This document shows, one piece after another, positions 1 to 8,357 of a stretch of DNA of 64,000 bases. Both the position numbers and the translations under genes were made by a program. Position 1 is the first letter of the stretch, and each line of letters starts with the position of its first letter. The notes beneath the pieces are model-generated. The model had not been told where the DNA came from, did no database searches, and was given only the letters and a program-made list of their open reading frames with translations. The stretch is from Pandoraea eparura (GTDB lineage: Bacteria; Pseudomonadota; Gammaproteobacteria; Burkholderiales; Burkholderiaceae), in the NCBI RefSeq assembly GCF_902459725.1, contig NZ_CABPSH010000002.1:248001-312000 (forward strand), in the 5' to 3' direction.

Positions 1-67
1 CATCGGCGAGCTGGTGGAGTGGTCGGGCGGACTCTACGAACCGCCCGCGCGCTTTCGGAGCTGGTAA
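1..67 (+). CDS. mdcA: Malonate decarboxylase alpha subunit, C-terminal tail (partial)
   Basis: Only the last 21 codons are in the window. They read in frame from base 2 and end GLYEPPARFRSW followed by TAA at 65-67, which resembles the C-terminus of the MdcA acetyl-S-ACP:malonate ACP transferase. The stop codon overlaps the ATG of mdcB in a TAATG junction, so the two are translationally coupled. Identification rests on this short tail and on the mdcB-H genes that follow. Confidence 0.75.
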   Translation, partial: IGELVEWSGGLYEPPARFRSW

Positions 68-975
68 TGGACAAGACCCTGATTCGACGGATCGAGTCGC
101 CGTCCCAGCCGATCGAACTGGCGACGACACTCGCCACGCTCGTCGAGTCTGCACTGATCGACGAGGTGACGCTGTCCCCCAAGCCGGGCCTCGTCGACGT
201 TCGCGGCTGCGGCGCGCATCACGATCTCACGTGGGGTTTGATGGTGCAGTCCGCCAATGTCTTGCGGCCGACGTTCGAGGCCATGGCCAAGGCGGGCGTG
301 TTGATCGACAACCCGATGCGCCTGCGCGAACAGATCGGCCGTCTAGGACGCCTCGGAGAAGCCGCAATGCTCGCGGCGACCGGTGGCGTGAACACCCACC
401 GCGGCGCCATCTGGGCACTGGGCCTCTTGATCACGGCCGCGGCGCAAGCGCCCAACGCCCGGAGCGCCAATGCCGTCGCGCGTCGCGCCGGAACGCTCGC
501 GCGCCTGCCCGACCGCTTTGCCCCGTGCGCCACAGGACACAAGGGCGAACGCGCCTGCCTCGACTATGGCGTGGGCGGTGCGCGAGGTCAGGCATGGGCA
601 GGCTTTCCGCACGTGACGAAGGTCGCGCTGCCCGCACTCAGGCGCGCCCGCGCGGCAGGCATGCGCGAGGATCATGCCCGCATCGACGCCCTGCTCGCCG
701 TGATGGCCACGCTCGACGACACCTGCGTGCTGGCGCGCGGCGGTCCCGACGCCCTGCAGGCGATGCAGGCCGGGGCCGGCGCCGTGCGCGCGAGTGGTGG
801 CCTGTCGACCTCGGACGGCCGACGCCAATTTCGAAAGCTCGAGTCCGACATGCTGGCTCGGCACATCTCGCCGGGCGGAGCCGCCGACATGCTGGCCGCC
901 GCCCTGTTCCTCGACCGGCTGCCCGCAAAAGGGTCGCCGTCGCGGCTTAACGAATCACCGTTTCTGAGTCTTTAG
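67..975 (+). CDS. mdcB: Triphosphoribosyl-dephospho-CoA synthase MdcB
   Basis: 302 aa. Makes 2'-(5''-triphosphoribosyl)-3'-dephospho-CoA from ATP and dephospho-CoA, the precursor of the prosthetic group that MdcG later attaches to the acyl carrier protein MdcC. The CitG/MdcB family signature is visible: LSPKPGLVD around residue 37, a GAHHDLTW stretch after it, then GGVNTHRGAIWALGL and a DTCVLARGG segment toward the C-terminus. The ATG at 67 overlaps the mdcA stop; an upstream in-frame start at 19 would lie inside mdcA and is not needed. It is cytoplasmic and lies in the mdcABCDE order seen in pseudomonads. Confidence 0.93.
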   Translation: MDKTLIRRIESPSQPIELATTLATLVESALIDEVTLSPKPGLVDVRGCGAHHDLTWGLMVQSANVLRPTFEAMAKAGVLIDNPMRLREQIGRLGRLGEAAMLAATGGVNTHRGAIWALGLLITAAAQAPNARSANAVARRAGTLARLPDRFAPCATGHKGERACLDYGVGGARGQAWAGFPHVTKVALPALRRARAAGMREDHARIDALLAVMATLDDTCVLARGGPDALQAMQAGAGAVRASGGLSTSDGRRQFRKLESDMLARHISPGGAADMLAAALFLDRLPAKGSPSRLNESPFLSL

Positions 976-986
976 GAAGCCCGTTC

Positions 987-1289
987 ATGGAAAGACTTCA
1001 ATTTCATTTCTCAGGCGGCGCACCGAGCGCAGGCCGAACCTGCGTCGGTGTCGTCGGCTCGGGCGACCTGGAAGTGCTGCTGACTCCCGACGAGCCAGGG
1101 CGCATCGATGTCGAAGTCACGACCTCGGTCAATGGCATGTCCGCGATCTGGCAAGCGCAGCTCGAGCGCATCTTCGCATCGCATGCCTGGCCTGCGCTGC
1201 ACGTGGAAATCAACGATTTCGGCGCGACCCCGGCTGTCGTTCGCCTTCGCCTCGAGCAAGCGCGCGAAGCCCTCGAATCCACTCGGTAA
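987..1289 (+). CDS. mdcC: Malonate decarboxylase acyl carrier protein (delta subunit)
   Basis: 100 aa acyl carrier subunit. The prosthetic-group site VVGSGDLEVLL places the modified serine at residue 25, the position known for MdcC of Klebsiella. The thiol of the attached phosphoribosyl-dephospho-CoA carries first acetyl, then malonyl, then acetyl groups during decarboxylation. An AGGA ribosome-binding site precedes the ATG, 11 bases after mdcB. It works with MdcA, MdcD and MdcE in a soluble complex and is modified by MdcB/MdcG and acylated first by MdcH. Confidence 0.95.
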   Translation: MERLQFHFSGGAPSAGRTCVGVVGSGDLEVLLTPDEPGRIDVEVTTSVNGMSAIWQAQLERIFASHAWPALHVEINDFGATPAVVRLRLEQAREALESTR

Positions 1290-1301
1290 GGGCCCATCGA
1301 G

Positions 1302-2159
1302 ATGACGAATACTCCGATACAACGAGACAGTTTCATCGAACGCGACGCGCGCCGTCGCGCCCTCGCTCTGCTCGACCCCGGCACGTTCCGCGAACTCGTC
1401 GATCCGTTCGAACGATTGTCCTCGCCGTGGCTGCCCCGACAAGGCATCGTCGCGCAGGCGGACGACGGCGTCGTTGTTGCTCGCGGCACGCTCGACTCGC
1501 AACCGGCGGTCGTCCTCGCCATCGAGGGCGCGTTTCAGGGCGGAAGCATGGGGGAAGTCTCCGGCGCGAAAATCGCAGGCGCCCTCGAGCTTGCCGCCGA
1601 AGACAACCGCCGGGGTATCCCGACGCGCGCCGTCATCGTCTTCGAAACTGGAGGCGTGCGCCTGCAGGAAGCCAATCTCGGCCTCGCCGCCATCGCGGAA
1701 ATTCATGCGGCCATTCATGAACTCAGAACGTTCGGACCCGTCATCGGCATCTCCGCCGGGGTGGTCGGCTGCTTCGGCGGCATGAGCATCGCCGCCGGCA
1801 TGTGCAGCCATCTGCTGGTCACGCGGGAAGCCCGGCTTGGCCTGAACGGACCGTCCGTCATCGAGCAGGAGGCCGGCATCGAGGAATACGACTCGCGCGA
1901 TCGACCGTTTATCTGGGGCCTGACGGGCGGGGAACAGCGCCAGGCGACAGGACTTGTCGACGCCTGCCTCGACGACGACACCACGGCGATTCGCGCACAG
2001 GTGCTTGCATGGCTGCGCGCCGACGCCCGCACGCCGCAGCGCAGCGAACAAATCGAGTACTACCTTGAGCGGCTGATGCACGTCGATGTGACGAACCAGC
2101 CCTCGCCCGAAGACGTGCGCGTGCTTTACGCGCCCGCCCGCGCAGGAGACCCCTCATGA
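1302..2159 (+). CDS. mdcD: Malonate decarboxylase beta subunit
   Basis: 285 aa, of the carboxyltransferase/crotonase fold (acetyl-CoA carboxylase beta-like). With MdcE it decarboxylates malonyl-S-ACP to acetyl-S-ACP and CO2. Visible family features include the glycine-rich oxyanion stretch AIEGAFQGGSMGEVSGAKI near residues 72-90 and GISAGVVGCFGGMSIAAGMC near 148-167. The gene ends in an ATGA four-base overlap with mdcE, so beta and gamma subunits are likely made in equal amounts. Confidence 0.95.
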   Translation: MTNTPIQRDSFIERDARRRALALLDPGTFRELVDPFERLSSPWLPRQGIVAQADDGVVVARGTLDSQPAVVLAIEGAFQGGSMGEVSGAKIAGALELAAEDNRRGIPTRAVIVFETGGVRLQEANLGLAAIAEIHAAIHELRTFGPVIGISAGVVGCFGGMSIAAGMCSHLLVTREARLGLNGPSVIEQEAGIEEYDSRDRPFIWGLTGGEQRQATGLVDACLDDDTTAIRAQVLAWLRADARTPQRSEQIEYYLERLMHVDVTNQPSPEDVRVLYAPARAGDPS

Positions 2160-2977
2160 GCCTTTCCGAACACGCCTCACGAGGCGCTGTGTGGTTACAC
2201 GCATTGACATCCGACGCAGCGCGCCGCACCGACACCGATGACTACGGCAGCACGTTGCAGGTCGTGGACGCCTCGCTGGCCGACGCTTCCGCACGCTTCA
2301 TCGCCGTGGTTCCGGACGCGAACAACCGCTTTCCCCGTGCACGACATGGCGAAGTCGGACTGATCGAAGGATGGCAACTGGCGCGCGCCGTGCGGGACGT
2401 GATCGCACGCGACCGGGACACCGAGCGCAAATGCGCCATCGTCGCCATCGTCGATGTGGCGAGCCAAGCCTACGGACGCCGCGAAGAGGCCTTCGGCATC
2501 CATCTCGCCCTGGCGGCGGCGGCCGACGCCTATGCCGCGGCGCGTCTGGCCGGTCACCCGGTGATCGGCCTGATCGTCGGGCGAGCGATGTCGGGCGCGT
2601 TTCTCGCGCATGGCTATCAGGCGAATCGTCTGATCGCGCTCGACGACGCGGGGGTGATGGTCCACGCCATGGGGAAGGCCGCCGCCGCGCGCATCACGCA
2701 GCGCTCGGTCGATGACCTCGAAGCGCTGGCCGAGACCATTCCCCCGATGGCCTACGACATTGCCAACTTCGCGTCGCTGGGCCTTCTCTGGCGTCTGCTG
2801 AAGGTCGGCTCCGCCCAACATCCCGATCCCCAGGATGTCGGCGAAGTTCGCGACGTACTGGTGCAAGCGATGGCGGATATCCGGACCGATCCGTCGCGCG
2901 GGCTCTCCAGCCGGCTCGGCGCCCCTTCGCGACAGGCGTCCTCAACCGTTCGCGAGCGACTGAAGGCACTTTGGTAG
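2156..2977 (+). CDS. mdcE: Malonate decarboxylase gamma subunit
   Basis: 273 aa, the second carboxyltransferase-like subunit of the decarboxylase. The GLIVGRAMSGAFLAHGYQAN segment near residues 138-157 matches the oxyanion and active-site helix of MdcE. It starts inside the mdcD stop codon (ATGA). It forms the heterodimer with MdcD that removes CO2 from malonyl-S-MdcC; no biotin or sodium-pump subunit is encoded nearby, so this is the soluble, biotin-independent enzyme type. Confidence 0.94.
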   Translation: MSLSEHASRGAVWLHALTSDAARRTDTDDYGSTLQVVDASLADASARFIAVVPDANNRFPRARHGEVGLIEGWQLARAVRDVIARDRDTERKCAIVAIVDVASQAYGRREEAFGIHLALAAAADAYAAARLAGHPVIGLIVGRAMSGAFLAHGYQANRLIALDDAGVMVHAMGKAAAARITQRSVDDLEALAETIPPMAYDIANFASLGLLWRLLKVGSAQHPDPQDVGEVRDVLVQAMADIRTDPSRGLSSRLGAPSRQASSTVRERLKALW

Positions 2978-3163
2978 CTCACCCCTGACCGCCCGGCGCA
3001 TGTGCCGGGCCAACTCACCGACTCACCGCCGCGCGCCTGGAGAGCGATTGCCGGCCCGGATGTCGGATATCCGCTTCACGTTTCGCCCTTAACCCCGACG
3101 ACTCGTCGCTTGCCATAACACCAGAAAAGACGATTCGTCGTTGCTTCCCCCAGGAGACAGCAA
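2978..3163 (+). promoter_or_regulatory. mdcE-madL spacer with two palindromes about three helical turns apart
   Basis: The 186-base gap holds a GC hairpin at 2991-3010 (arms GCCCGGC/GCCGGGC, no U tract). It also holds two near-identical palindromes, GACGACTCGTC at 3097-3107 and GACGATTCGTC at 3129-3139, whose centres are 32 bp apart. Each is followed by a similar CGCTTGC or GTTGC tail. This arrangement suits a dimeric regulator binding twice on one DNA face ahead of madL. No malonate regulator (MdcR/MdcY) is in the window, so the binder is unknown. Confidence 0.5.
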
Positions 3164-3562
3164 GTGATTATTTACGGTACGACCCTACTCGCGATCTGCC
3201 ATCTCGCCGGCATCTTCCTTGGCGATCTGCTCGGCCAGGCGATCGGCGTGAAAGCCAATGTCGGCGGCGTTGGCATTGCCATGCTGCTATTGATCTTCGC
3301 TCGGCTCTATCTACACCGGCGCGGCCTCATGCCGGCGGCGACCGAAGCCGGCGTTTCTTTCTGGGGTGCGATGTACATCCCCGTCGTGGTCGCCATGGCG
3401 ACACAGCAAGATGTCGTCACCGCCTTGCGCGGCGGGCCGGTCGCGCTGCTTGCCGCCGTCGGTGCCGTGCTCGTCTGCGGCGTCGCCATCGCGCTGATCA
3501 ACCGAACGGGCAACGCGCAGCCGCTACCGCCGTTGTCCGAAGCGGCACAAAGCAACGCTTGA
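3164..3562 (+). CDS. madL: Malonate transporter subunit MadL
   Basis: 132 aa membrane protein with about four hydrophobic segments, starting MIIYGTTLLAICHLAGIFLG. The start codon is GTG at 3164, preceded by CAGGAGA at proper distance. MadL and MadM together form the two-component malonate:sodium symporter described in Malonomonas. Here the pair is inserted between mdcE and mdcG rather than at an operon end, so uptake and decarboxylation are probably expressed together. The C-terminus (NAQPLPPLSEAAQSNA) is polar and cytoplasmic or periplasmic. Confidence 0.92.
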   Translation: MIIYGTTLLAICHLAGIFLGDLLGQAIGVKANVGGVGIAMLLLIFARLYLHRRGLMPAATEAGVSFWGAMYIPVVVAMATQQDVVTALRGGPVALLAAVGAVLVCGVAIALINRTGNAQPLPPLSEAAQSNA

Positions 3563-3575
3563 GAGGATATCCGTC

Positions 3576-4340
3576 ATGCTATCCATGTTCGAGAAGGTCT
3601 TGCATCACAACGGGTTGGTCACCGCCTTCGCCCTCATCGGCATCATCATGGGGCTTTCCATGTGGTTGTCGCGACGGCTGACGTTCGGTCGCGTGCACGG
3701 CTCGGCCATCGCCATCATGATCGGCCTTGTACTGGCCTATTGGGGTGGGTTGGCCTCCGGGGGACAAAAGGGGCTCGCGGACGTCTCGCTGTTCAGTGGT
3801 ATCGGGCTGATGGGCGGTGCGATGCTGCGCGACTTCGCGATCGTTGCCACCGCGTTCGAGGTGCAGGTGTCGGAAGCCCGCAAGGCCGGTCTGATTGGCG
3901 TTGTGTCGCTGTTGCTCGGCACCGTGCTGCCCTTCATCGTCGGGGCAACACTGGCTCATGCGTTCGGCTACACCGACGCCGTGAGCATGACCACCATCGG
4001 CGCCGGTGCGGTGACCTACATCGTCGGCCCGGTGACGGGTGCCGCGATCGGCGCCAGTTCCGACGTCATGGCCCTGTCGATTGCCGCAGGGCTCATCAAG
4101 GCCATCATCGTCATGGTCGGCACACCGTTTGCCGCGCGTCTGCTGGCGCTGGACAACCCGCGCGCCGCCATGGTGTTCGGCGGCCTGGCTGGCACCGTGA
4201 GCGGTGTGTCGGCGGGCCTCGCGGCCACCGATCGCCGACTCGTGCCCTACGGCGCGCTCGTTGCAACCTTCCATACGGGCTTGGGATGTCTGCTTGGACC
4301 GTCGGTCTTGTTTCTTGCGACGAAGGCCATTGTGCAATGA
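3576..4340 (+). CDS. madM: Malonate transporter subunit MadM
   Basis: 254 aa inner-membrane protein with about seven to eight hydrophobic segments. A glycine/alanine-rich stretch TTIGAGAVTYIVGPVTGAAI near residues 140-159 is typical of MadM. It begins 13 bases after madL with a GAGAGGA ribosome-binding site and ends in an ATGA overlap with mdcG. It is the larger partner of MadL in sodium-coupled malonate uptake. Confidence 0.93.
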   Translation: MLSMFEKVLHHNGLVTAFALIGIIMGLSMWLSRRLTFGRVHGSAIAIMIGLVLAYWGGLASGGQKGLADVSLFSGIGLMGGAMLRDFAIVATAFEVQVSEARKAGLIGVVSLLLGTVLPFIVGATLAHAFGYTDAVSMTTIGAGAVTYIVGPVTGAAIGASSDVMALSIAAGLIKAIIVMVGTPFAARLLALDNPRAAMVFGGLAGTVSGVSAGLAATDRRLVPYGALVATFHTGLGCLLGPSVLFLATKAIVQ

Positions 4341-4996
4341 CGTCTGACAGCGCGGCGCAACGTTCACCGCTGCGGCCCCACGATCTTCTCTGGTGTGACG
4401 ATGTTGCGCTCCCGGAGGGGATGGCGGTGCCCGGGTGGGTGAGGGGTGCGCTGGCCACCGGTGCGCCGGCCGTCGTGCGACGGGCGCCGCTCGCGCAACC
4501 CGACCTTGTACCGGTCGGGTTGCGCGGGACGTCTCGAGACCAGCGCGTCGCGGCTCACGTGCCGCGCCGATCGGTGCGCCGCATCGTCTCGCCGGAATCG
4601 CTGCTCGAACACGTCGCGCGGATTGCGCCCACGACACCACTGCCTTGCTTGCGCGCGCTGCGTGATCTCGCCCCGGCCCTCAATGCGCTGGGATTGCATT
4701 GGGGACCGACCGGCGGTGTCGGTTTTACGCTGGCCAGCGGTTTGCCGGCCCTGCATCCGCAAAGCGATCTCGACCTTCTCATCCGCCTGCCGTTTCCGCC
4801 CTCCGACGCGCAATGCGACGCGCTCGCATGGATCGCGCGCGACAGAACCTGCCGCATCGACATCCAGATCGATACCGGGCGCGGCGGCTTCTCGCTGCGC
4901 GAATGGCTGCGCTCGCCGCCTCGCACGCTTGTGAAAACCGACGGAGGTCCGACGCTGGTTGTCGATCCTTGGGGCGACCTCGGAGATGCGGCATGA
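4337..4996 (+). CDS. mdcG: Malonate decarboxylase holo-ACP synthase (phosphoribosyl-dephospho-CoA transferase)
   Basis: 219 aa nucleotidyltransferase that moves the phosphoribosyl-dephospho-CoA group from the MdcB product onto Ser25 of MdcC. The catalytic metal-binding pattern SDLDLL lies at residues 143-148, with Asp144 and Asp146 as the expected acidic pair. The ATG at 4337 overlaps the madM stop (ATGA), and the TGA overlaps the mdcH start, so translation is coupled on both sides. Longer in-frame upstream starts would lie inside madM and are rejected. Confidence 0.92.
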   Translation: MTSDSAAQRSPLRPHDLLWCDDVALPEGMAVPGWVRGALATGAPAVVRRAPLAQPDLVPVGLRGTSRDQRVAAHVPRRSVRRIVSPESLLEHVARIAPTTPLPCLRALRDLAPALNALGLHWGPTGGVGFTLASGLPALHPQSDLDLLIRLPFPPSDAQCDALAWIARDRTCRIDIQIDTGRGGFSLREWLRSPPRTLVKTDGGPTLVVDPWGDLGDAA

Positions 4997-5931
4997 GCGT
5001 TCTGTTCACCTATCCCGGCCAGGGGGCACAGCGCGCTGGCATGTTGGGGGCATTGCCCGACACGCCGGAGGTCCAATCGACGCTGGCCGAAGCGCGCGAT
5101 GCGCTCGGCATCGATCCGATGGTGCTTTGCAGTGCCGAGTCGCTTCGCTCAACAACCGCCGTCCAGTTGAGTCTGCTGATCGCGGGCGTCGCGATGACAC
5201 GTGCGCTCGCCGCGCAAGGGGCGACACCGGACTTGGTGGCGGGCCACTCGATAGGGGCGTGGACGGCAGCGGTCGCGGCAGGGGTGCTGGAGTTCAGGGA
5301 CGCGCTGGGTCTCGTCCACTTGCGGGGCCGCTTGATGGAGACGGCCTATCCAAGCGGCTACGGCATGACGGTGATTACCGGATTATCGGCGGTGACAGTG
5401 GCGGACATTGTGCAGACGGTGCACGCCGATGACTCGCCGGCCTATGTCGCGAATCTGAATGCCGAACATCAGGTCGTGGTCGCGGGCAACGATGCGGCGC
5501 TGAGTCTTGTGCAGGAGCGAGCCACGAAGGCCGGTGCCTCACAGGCGACTCGTCTGGCAATGACGGTGCCGTCGCATTGCGCGTTGCTCACGGCCCAGGC
5601 GAGCACGCTGGCAGAAGCCACGGCGAAGGTTCGCTTCCAGCGGCCAAAGATGACCTACGTCAGTTGCTGCCGGGCCCGCGCGCTTTTTCGCCCCGACGAC
5701 ATTGCAGACGATCTCGCCTGGAACATGGCCCGGCAGGTCAATTGGTACGACACCGCTCGTCATGCGTATGAACGAGGGGCGCGGCTCGCCGTGGAAATGC
5801 CGACGGGCGGCGTTCTGACCCGGTTGACACGGCCGGTATTCGGGCACGACTTCGCCATCGACAGCGCCAATGACCAGGTAAGTTCGGTCGTCTCGCGCAT
5901 CCTTCGATATCGGCGTACGGATCGCGCCTGA
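4993..5931 (+). CDS. mdcH: Malonyl-CoA:ACP transacylase of malonate decarboxylase
   Basis: 312 aa, FabD-like fold. It charges MdcC with malonyl from malonyl-CoA to start the catalytic cycle. It shows the YPGQGAQ motif at residues 7-13, the nucleophile elbow GHSIGAW with Ser86, and the catalytic histidine in VPSHCALL (His195). It is the last gene of the visible mdc operon; no MdcR-type regulator follows, and the next sequence is a decayed gene on the opposite strand. Confidence 0.94.
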   Translation: MSVLFTYPGQGAQRAGMLGALPDTPEVQSTLAEARDALGIDPMVLCSAESLRSTTAVQLSLLIAGVAMTRALAAQGATPDLVAGHSIGAWTAAVAAGVLEFRDALGLVHLRGRLMETAYPSGYGMTVITGLSAVTVADIVQTVHADDSPAYVANLNAEHQVVVAGNDAALSLVQERATKAGASQATRLAMTVPSHCALLTAQASTLAEATAKVRFQRPKMTYVSCCRARALFRPDDIADDLAWNMARQVNWYDTARHAYERGARLAVEMPTGGVLTRLTRPVFGHDFAIDSANDQVSSVVSRILRYRRTDRA

Positions 5932-6047
5932 ACGCGAACCGCTCCCGCGGGCATTACCGGCCATTGGGATACGCGCTTCGTTGTTCGACACGTACCGTTG
6001 ACGACCGCTCACTCCCTCACTTCAACCGCCTTCGACGTCAAGCCTGC

Positions 6048-6428
6048 CTACCGTCGCGATCGCGTTGCCGTCCAGCAAAGTAAGATGATGGCCGCGATCA
6101 GCGTGAACGTCGGCCACAGATAGTTGACCATGCCGACTTCGATCGCCTGCTGCGCGTTGTTCGCATTGCCGATCGACAGCGACAGGCAAAACTCATAGGC
6201 CACGAACAGCAGACTGCCCAAATACCGACATCGCTTCGGGAACGTCTTGAGTTGCGGGAAGCCGACGGAGAACAGCAGGAACACCGAGGCCACCGTGTAC
6301 ATCATCGCCGCACCGCCGGTCGGCCCGAAGCTCTCGCTCACGCCGCGAATCAGCGCGACGGTCGAACTTCACAACACCACGGCCACCAATCCAATGAGCG
6401 TCGCCCGGTGCTTGCGCTTGCTATCCAT
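6048..6428 (-). pseudogene. yddG: Remnant of a YddG-type aromatic amino acid/metabolite exporter (EamA family)
   Basis: Reading leftward from the ATG at 6428 gives MDSKRKHRATLIGLVAVVL, then TGA at 6369-6371, then SSTVALIRGVSESFGPTGG and an open frame to 6048. This matches the N-terminal third of E. coli YddG, where the stop falls exactly on a conserved tryptophan codon (TGG to TGA). The match runs through the conserved segment QAIEVGMVNYLWPTFTL and then jumps to LLCWTATRSRR, which resembles the extreme C-terminus of YddG. So about two thirds of the gene is deleted and the reading frame carries one nonsense mutation. It cannot encode a ten-helix transporter. The assignment is from memory of YddG. 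Confidence 0.82.
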
Positions 6429-6524
6429 GCTTCCTGCCGGCCTCCGTGTTCGAAGATGGCGCTTACCGACATAACATGGGCAAGCAACACCCGCTACCTA
6501 CGCACCGCGCCCTACGCCTGCCCC

Positions 6525-8060
6525 CTACCCCTCCAACATCGTCTCGCGCAGCGCCTCGGCCAGTGCGATGATGCCCGACTCGATGTGCTCCAGCCGTATC
6601 GACGAAAAGCCGAGCCGGAACCGGTTGAGCGGCGGCGAGTCGCCCATGAAGAAAATGTCGCCGGTCTCGATGAGAATGCCGCGCGACTTCGCGCGCGCCG
6701 CCAGCACATTCGCGTTCAGCGTCGGCGGTCCCTGCACCCAGCATGACGCCCCGCCCTTCACATGCACGAACGACACCTCAGGCATATGCGCGGCAAGCGC
6801 GGCGCTCAGCACCTCGGCGCGCTTCGCATAGGTGTCCGCCAGACGACGCAGCAAGGCGTCGTGATGGCCCAGCGCCAGGAACATCGAGAACGAGCGTTGA
6901 ATGAACGCCGACGGATGCCGAATCATCAGGCGGCGCAACGCCCGCAACTCCGCCACCAGCGCCGCCGGCGCCACGATGTACCCCAGCCGCAGCCCCGGGG
7001 CAAACGACTTCGACAAGCTCCCGATGTAGATCACGCGGTCACTGCGATCCAGGCTCTTGAGCGCCGGAATCGGAATGTCCGAATAGCTGTTCTCGCTCTC
7101 GTAGTCGTCCTCGATCACCACGAAGTCATCGGTTTCCGCCCGACGCAGCAACGCCTCGCGATTCGCCAGTGGCATCGTGGTCGTCGTCGGACACTGGTGC
7201 GATGGCGTCACGTACACGTAATCGCACTGCGACAGGCGGTCGTCGACCGGCAAACCCGACGCGTCCACGGGCAAGCCCACCAACTTGGGCGTGCGGATCG
7301 CGAAGATGTTGCGCGCATCCGGGTAGCCCGGGTCTTCGATCCCCACCGTGGTGTGCGCCCCCACCAGCAAATCCGCCAGCAGATAGAGCGCCTGTTGGGC
7401 CCCATTGGTGAGCACGATCTCGTCGGCGTCGGCCCACACGCCGCGTCGCGGCAGCACGCGCGTGCGAATCTGCTGGATCAGCGTCTCGTCGTCGCGCGCG
7501 ATCATGTCCGGTGCCCAGTCGCGAATCTCCATGACGGTAAGCGCCTTGTGGCAACACTCGCGCCAGTCCGCCGTCGGAAACATGGTCGGATCGAACTGGC
7601 CGTAAATGAACGGGTACTGATACTTCTGCCAGTCGATCGGCTTGACGATGTTGCGCTGCCCCGACGGACGCACCACATAGCGTCCCTCCCAGTCCGGCGT
7701 CGCCGGATCGCGCGGCGCAATGGTGCCAGCCACCCATTCCGGCGTGTCATGCGCAGGTGCGTGCTGTGATCCCACTCGGGGCGCCAGGATATCGCCGTTG
7801 ACGAAGTACCCGCGCCGCTCCCGGGCAATCAGGTAGCCCTCGTCGACCAGTTGCTGATAAGCGAGCACCACCGTGTTGCGCGCCACGCCCAGTCCTTCGG
7901 CCAATTCGCGCGACGACGGCACCGCAGCGCCACGCATGAGTCGCTCGTCGAGAATCGCCGAGACCAGCATCTGGCGAATCTGACTCTGCAGACCCATGCC
8001 GGCGCGCGCCGACATCTGAAACAACTGGTTCCACATTGCCGCGGAAATCCGGCTCGACAT
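6525..8060 (-). CDS. tauR: MocR/GntR-family transcriptional regulator, probable TauR
   Basis: 511 aa. An N-terminal GntR winged helix-turn-helix (about residues 12-85, with PSSRELAEGLGVARNTVVLAYQ) is fused to a type I aminotransferase-like domain. The PLP lysine is in YIGSLSKSFAPGLRLGY (Lys about 351). This is the MocR architecture, in which PLP and an amine effector set DNA binding. I chose the ATG at 8060 (MSSRIS) over one 36 bases upstream because conserved sequence begins there. It is divergent from tauABC, the position of TauR, the taurine-responsive activator of Rhodobacter. The shared upstream region carries CTGG-type repeats like the reported TauR site. Confidence 0.8.
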   Translation of the reverse strand: MSSRISAAMWNQLFQMSARAGMGLQSQIRQMLVSAILDERLMRGAAVPSSRELAEGLGVARNTVVLAYQQLVDEGYLIARERRGYFVNGDILAPRVGSQHAPAHDTPEWVAGTIAPRDPATPDWEGRYVVRPSGQRNIVKPIDWQKYQYPFIYGQFDPTMFPTADWRECCHKALTVMEIRDWAPDMIARDDETLIQQIRTRVLPRRGVWADADEIVLTNGAQQALYLLADLLVGAHTTVGIEDPGYPDARNIFAIRTPKLVGLPVDASGLPVDDRLSQCDYVYVTPSHQCPTTTTMPLANREALLRRAETDDFVVIEDDYESENSYSDIPIPALKSLDRSDRVIYIGSLSKSFAPGLRLGYIVAPAALVAELRALRRLMIRHPSAFIQRSFSMFLALGHHDALLRRLADTYAKRAEVLSAALAAHMPEVSFVHVKGGASCWVQGPPTLNANVLAARAKSRGILIETGDIFFMGDSPPLNRFRLGFSSIRLEHIESGIIALAEALRETMLEG

Positions 8061-8357
8061 CGCGCCCCCTCTCAACAATTCCGTCCAGAACGTCAATTAT
8101 TACTCAAGTGACGGTGACATCCATTCCGAGTTGGGGTTTATCCGCAGTCGCTGGAAATTGGGGTGAATTCCAGCATTCATGCGGCTTCCCGGCCGACTCC
8201 AGGTCCGCTGGACTAGTTGGCATCATCAAATGCAGCCAACTGGCTCTAACGAACAAAAAGGCTGGCGGCAATGATGCAATCACTTGGCGCCGATTCATCA
8301 CACCATTTGCGTCAAACCCGAGTGTTCTACCGAAAACTTTCCGATTAGAGGTGAACC
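8061..8357. promoter_or_regulatory. tauR-tauA divergent control region
   Basis: This 297-base region holds CTGGACTAGT at 8208-8217 and CTGGCTCTAA at 8240-8249, direct copies 32 bp apart. Both resemble the CTGGACYTAA direct repeat that I recall as the TauR operator in Rhodobacter capsulatus; the match is 7 and 8 of 10. Between them lies an inverted repeat, AGTTGGC at 8215-8221 and GCCAACT at 8235-8241. The placement is right for activation of tauA and autoregulation of tauR. I could not assign -35/-10 boxes with confidence. Confidence 0.55.
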
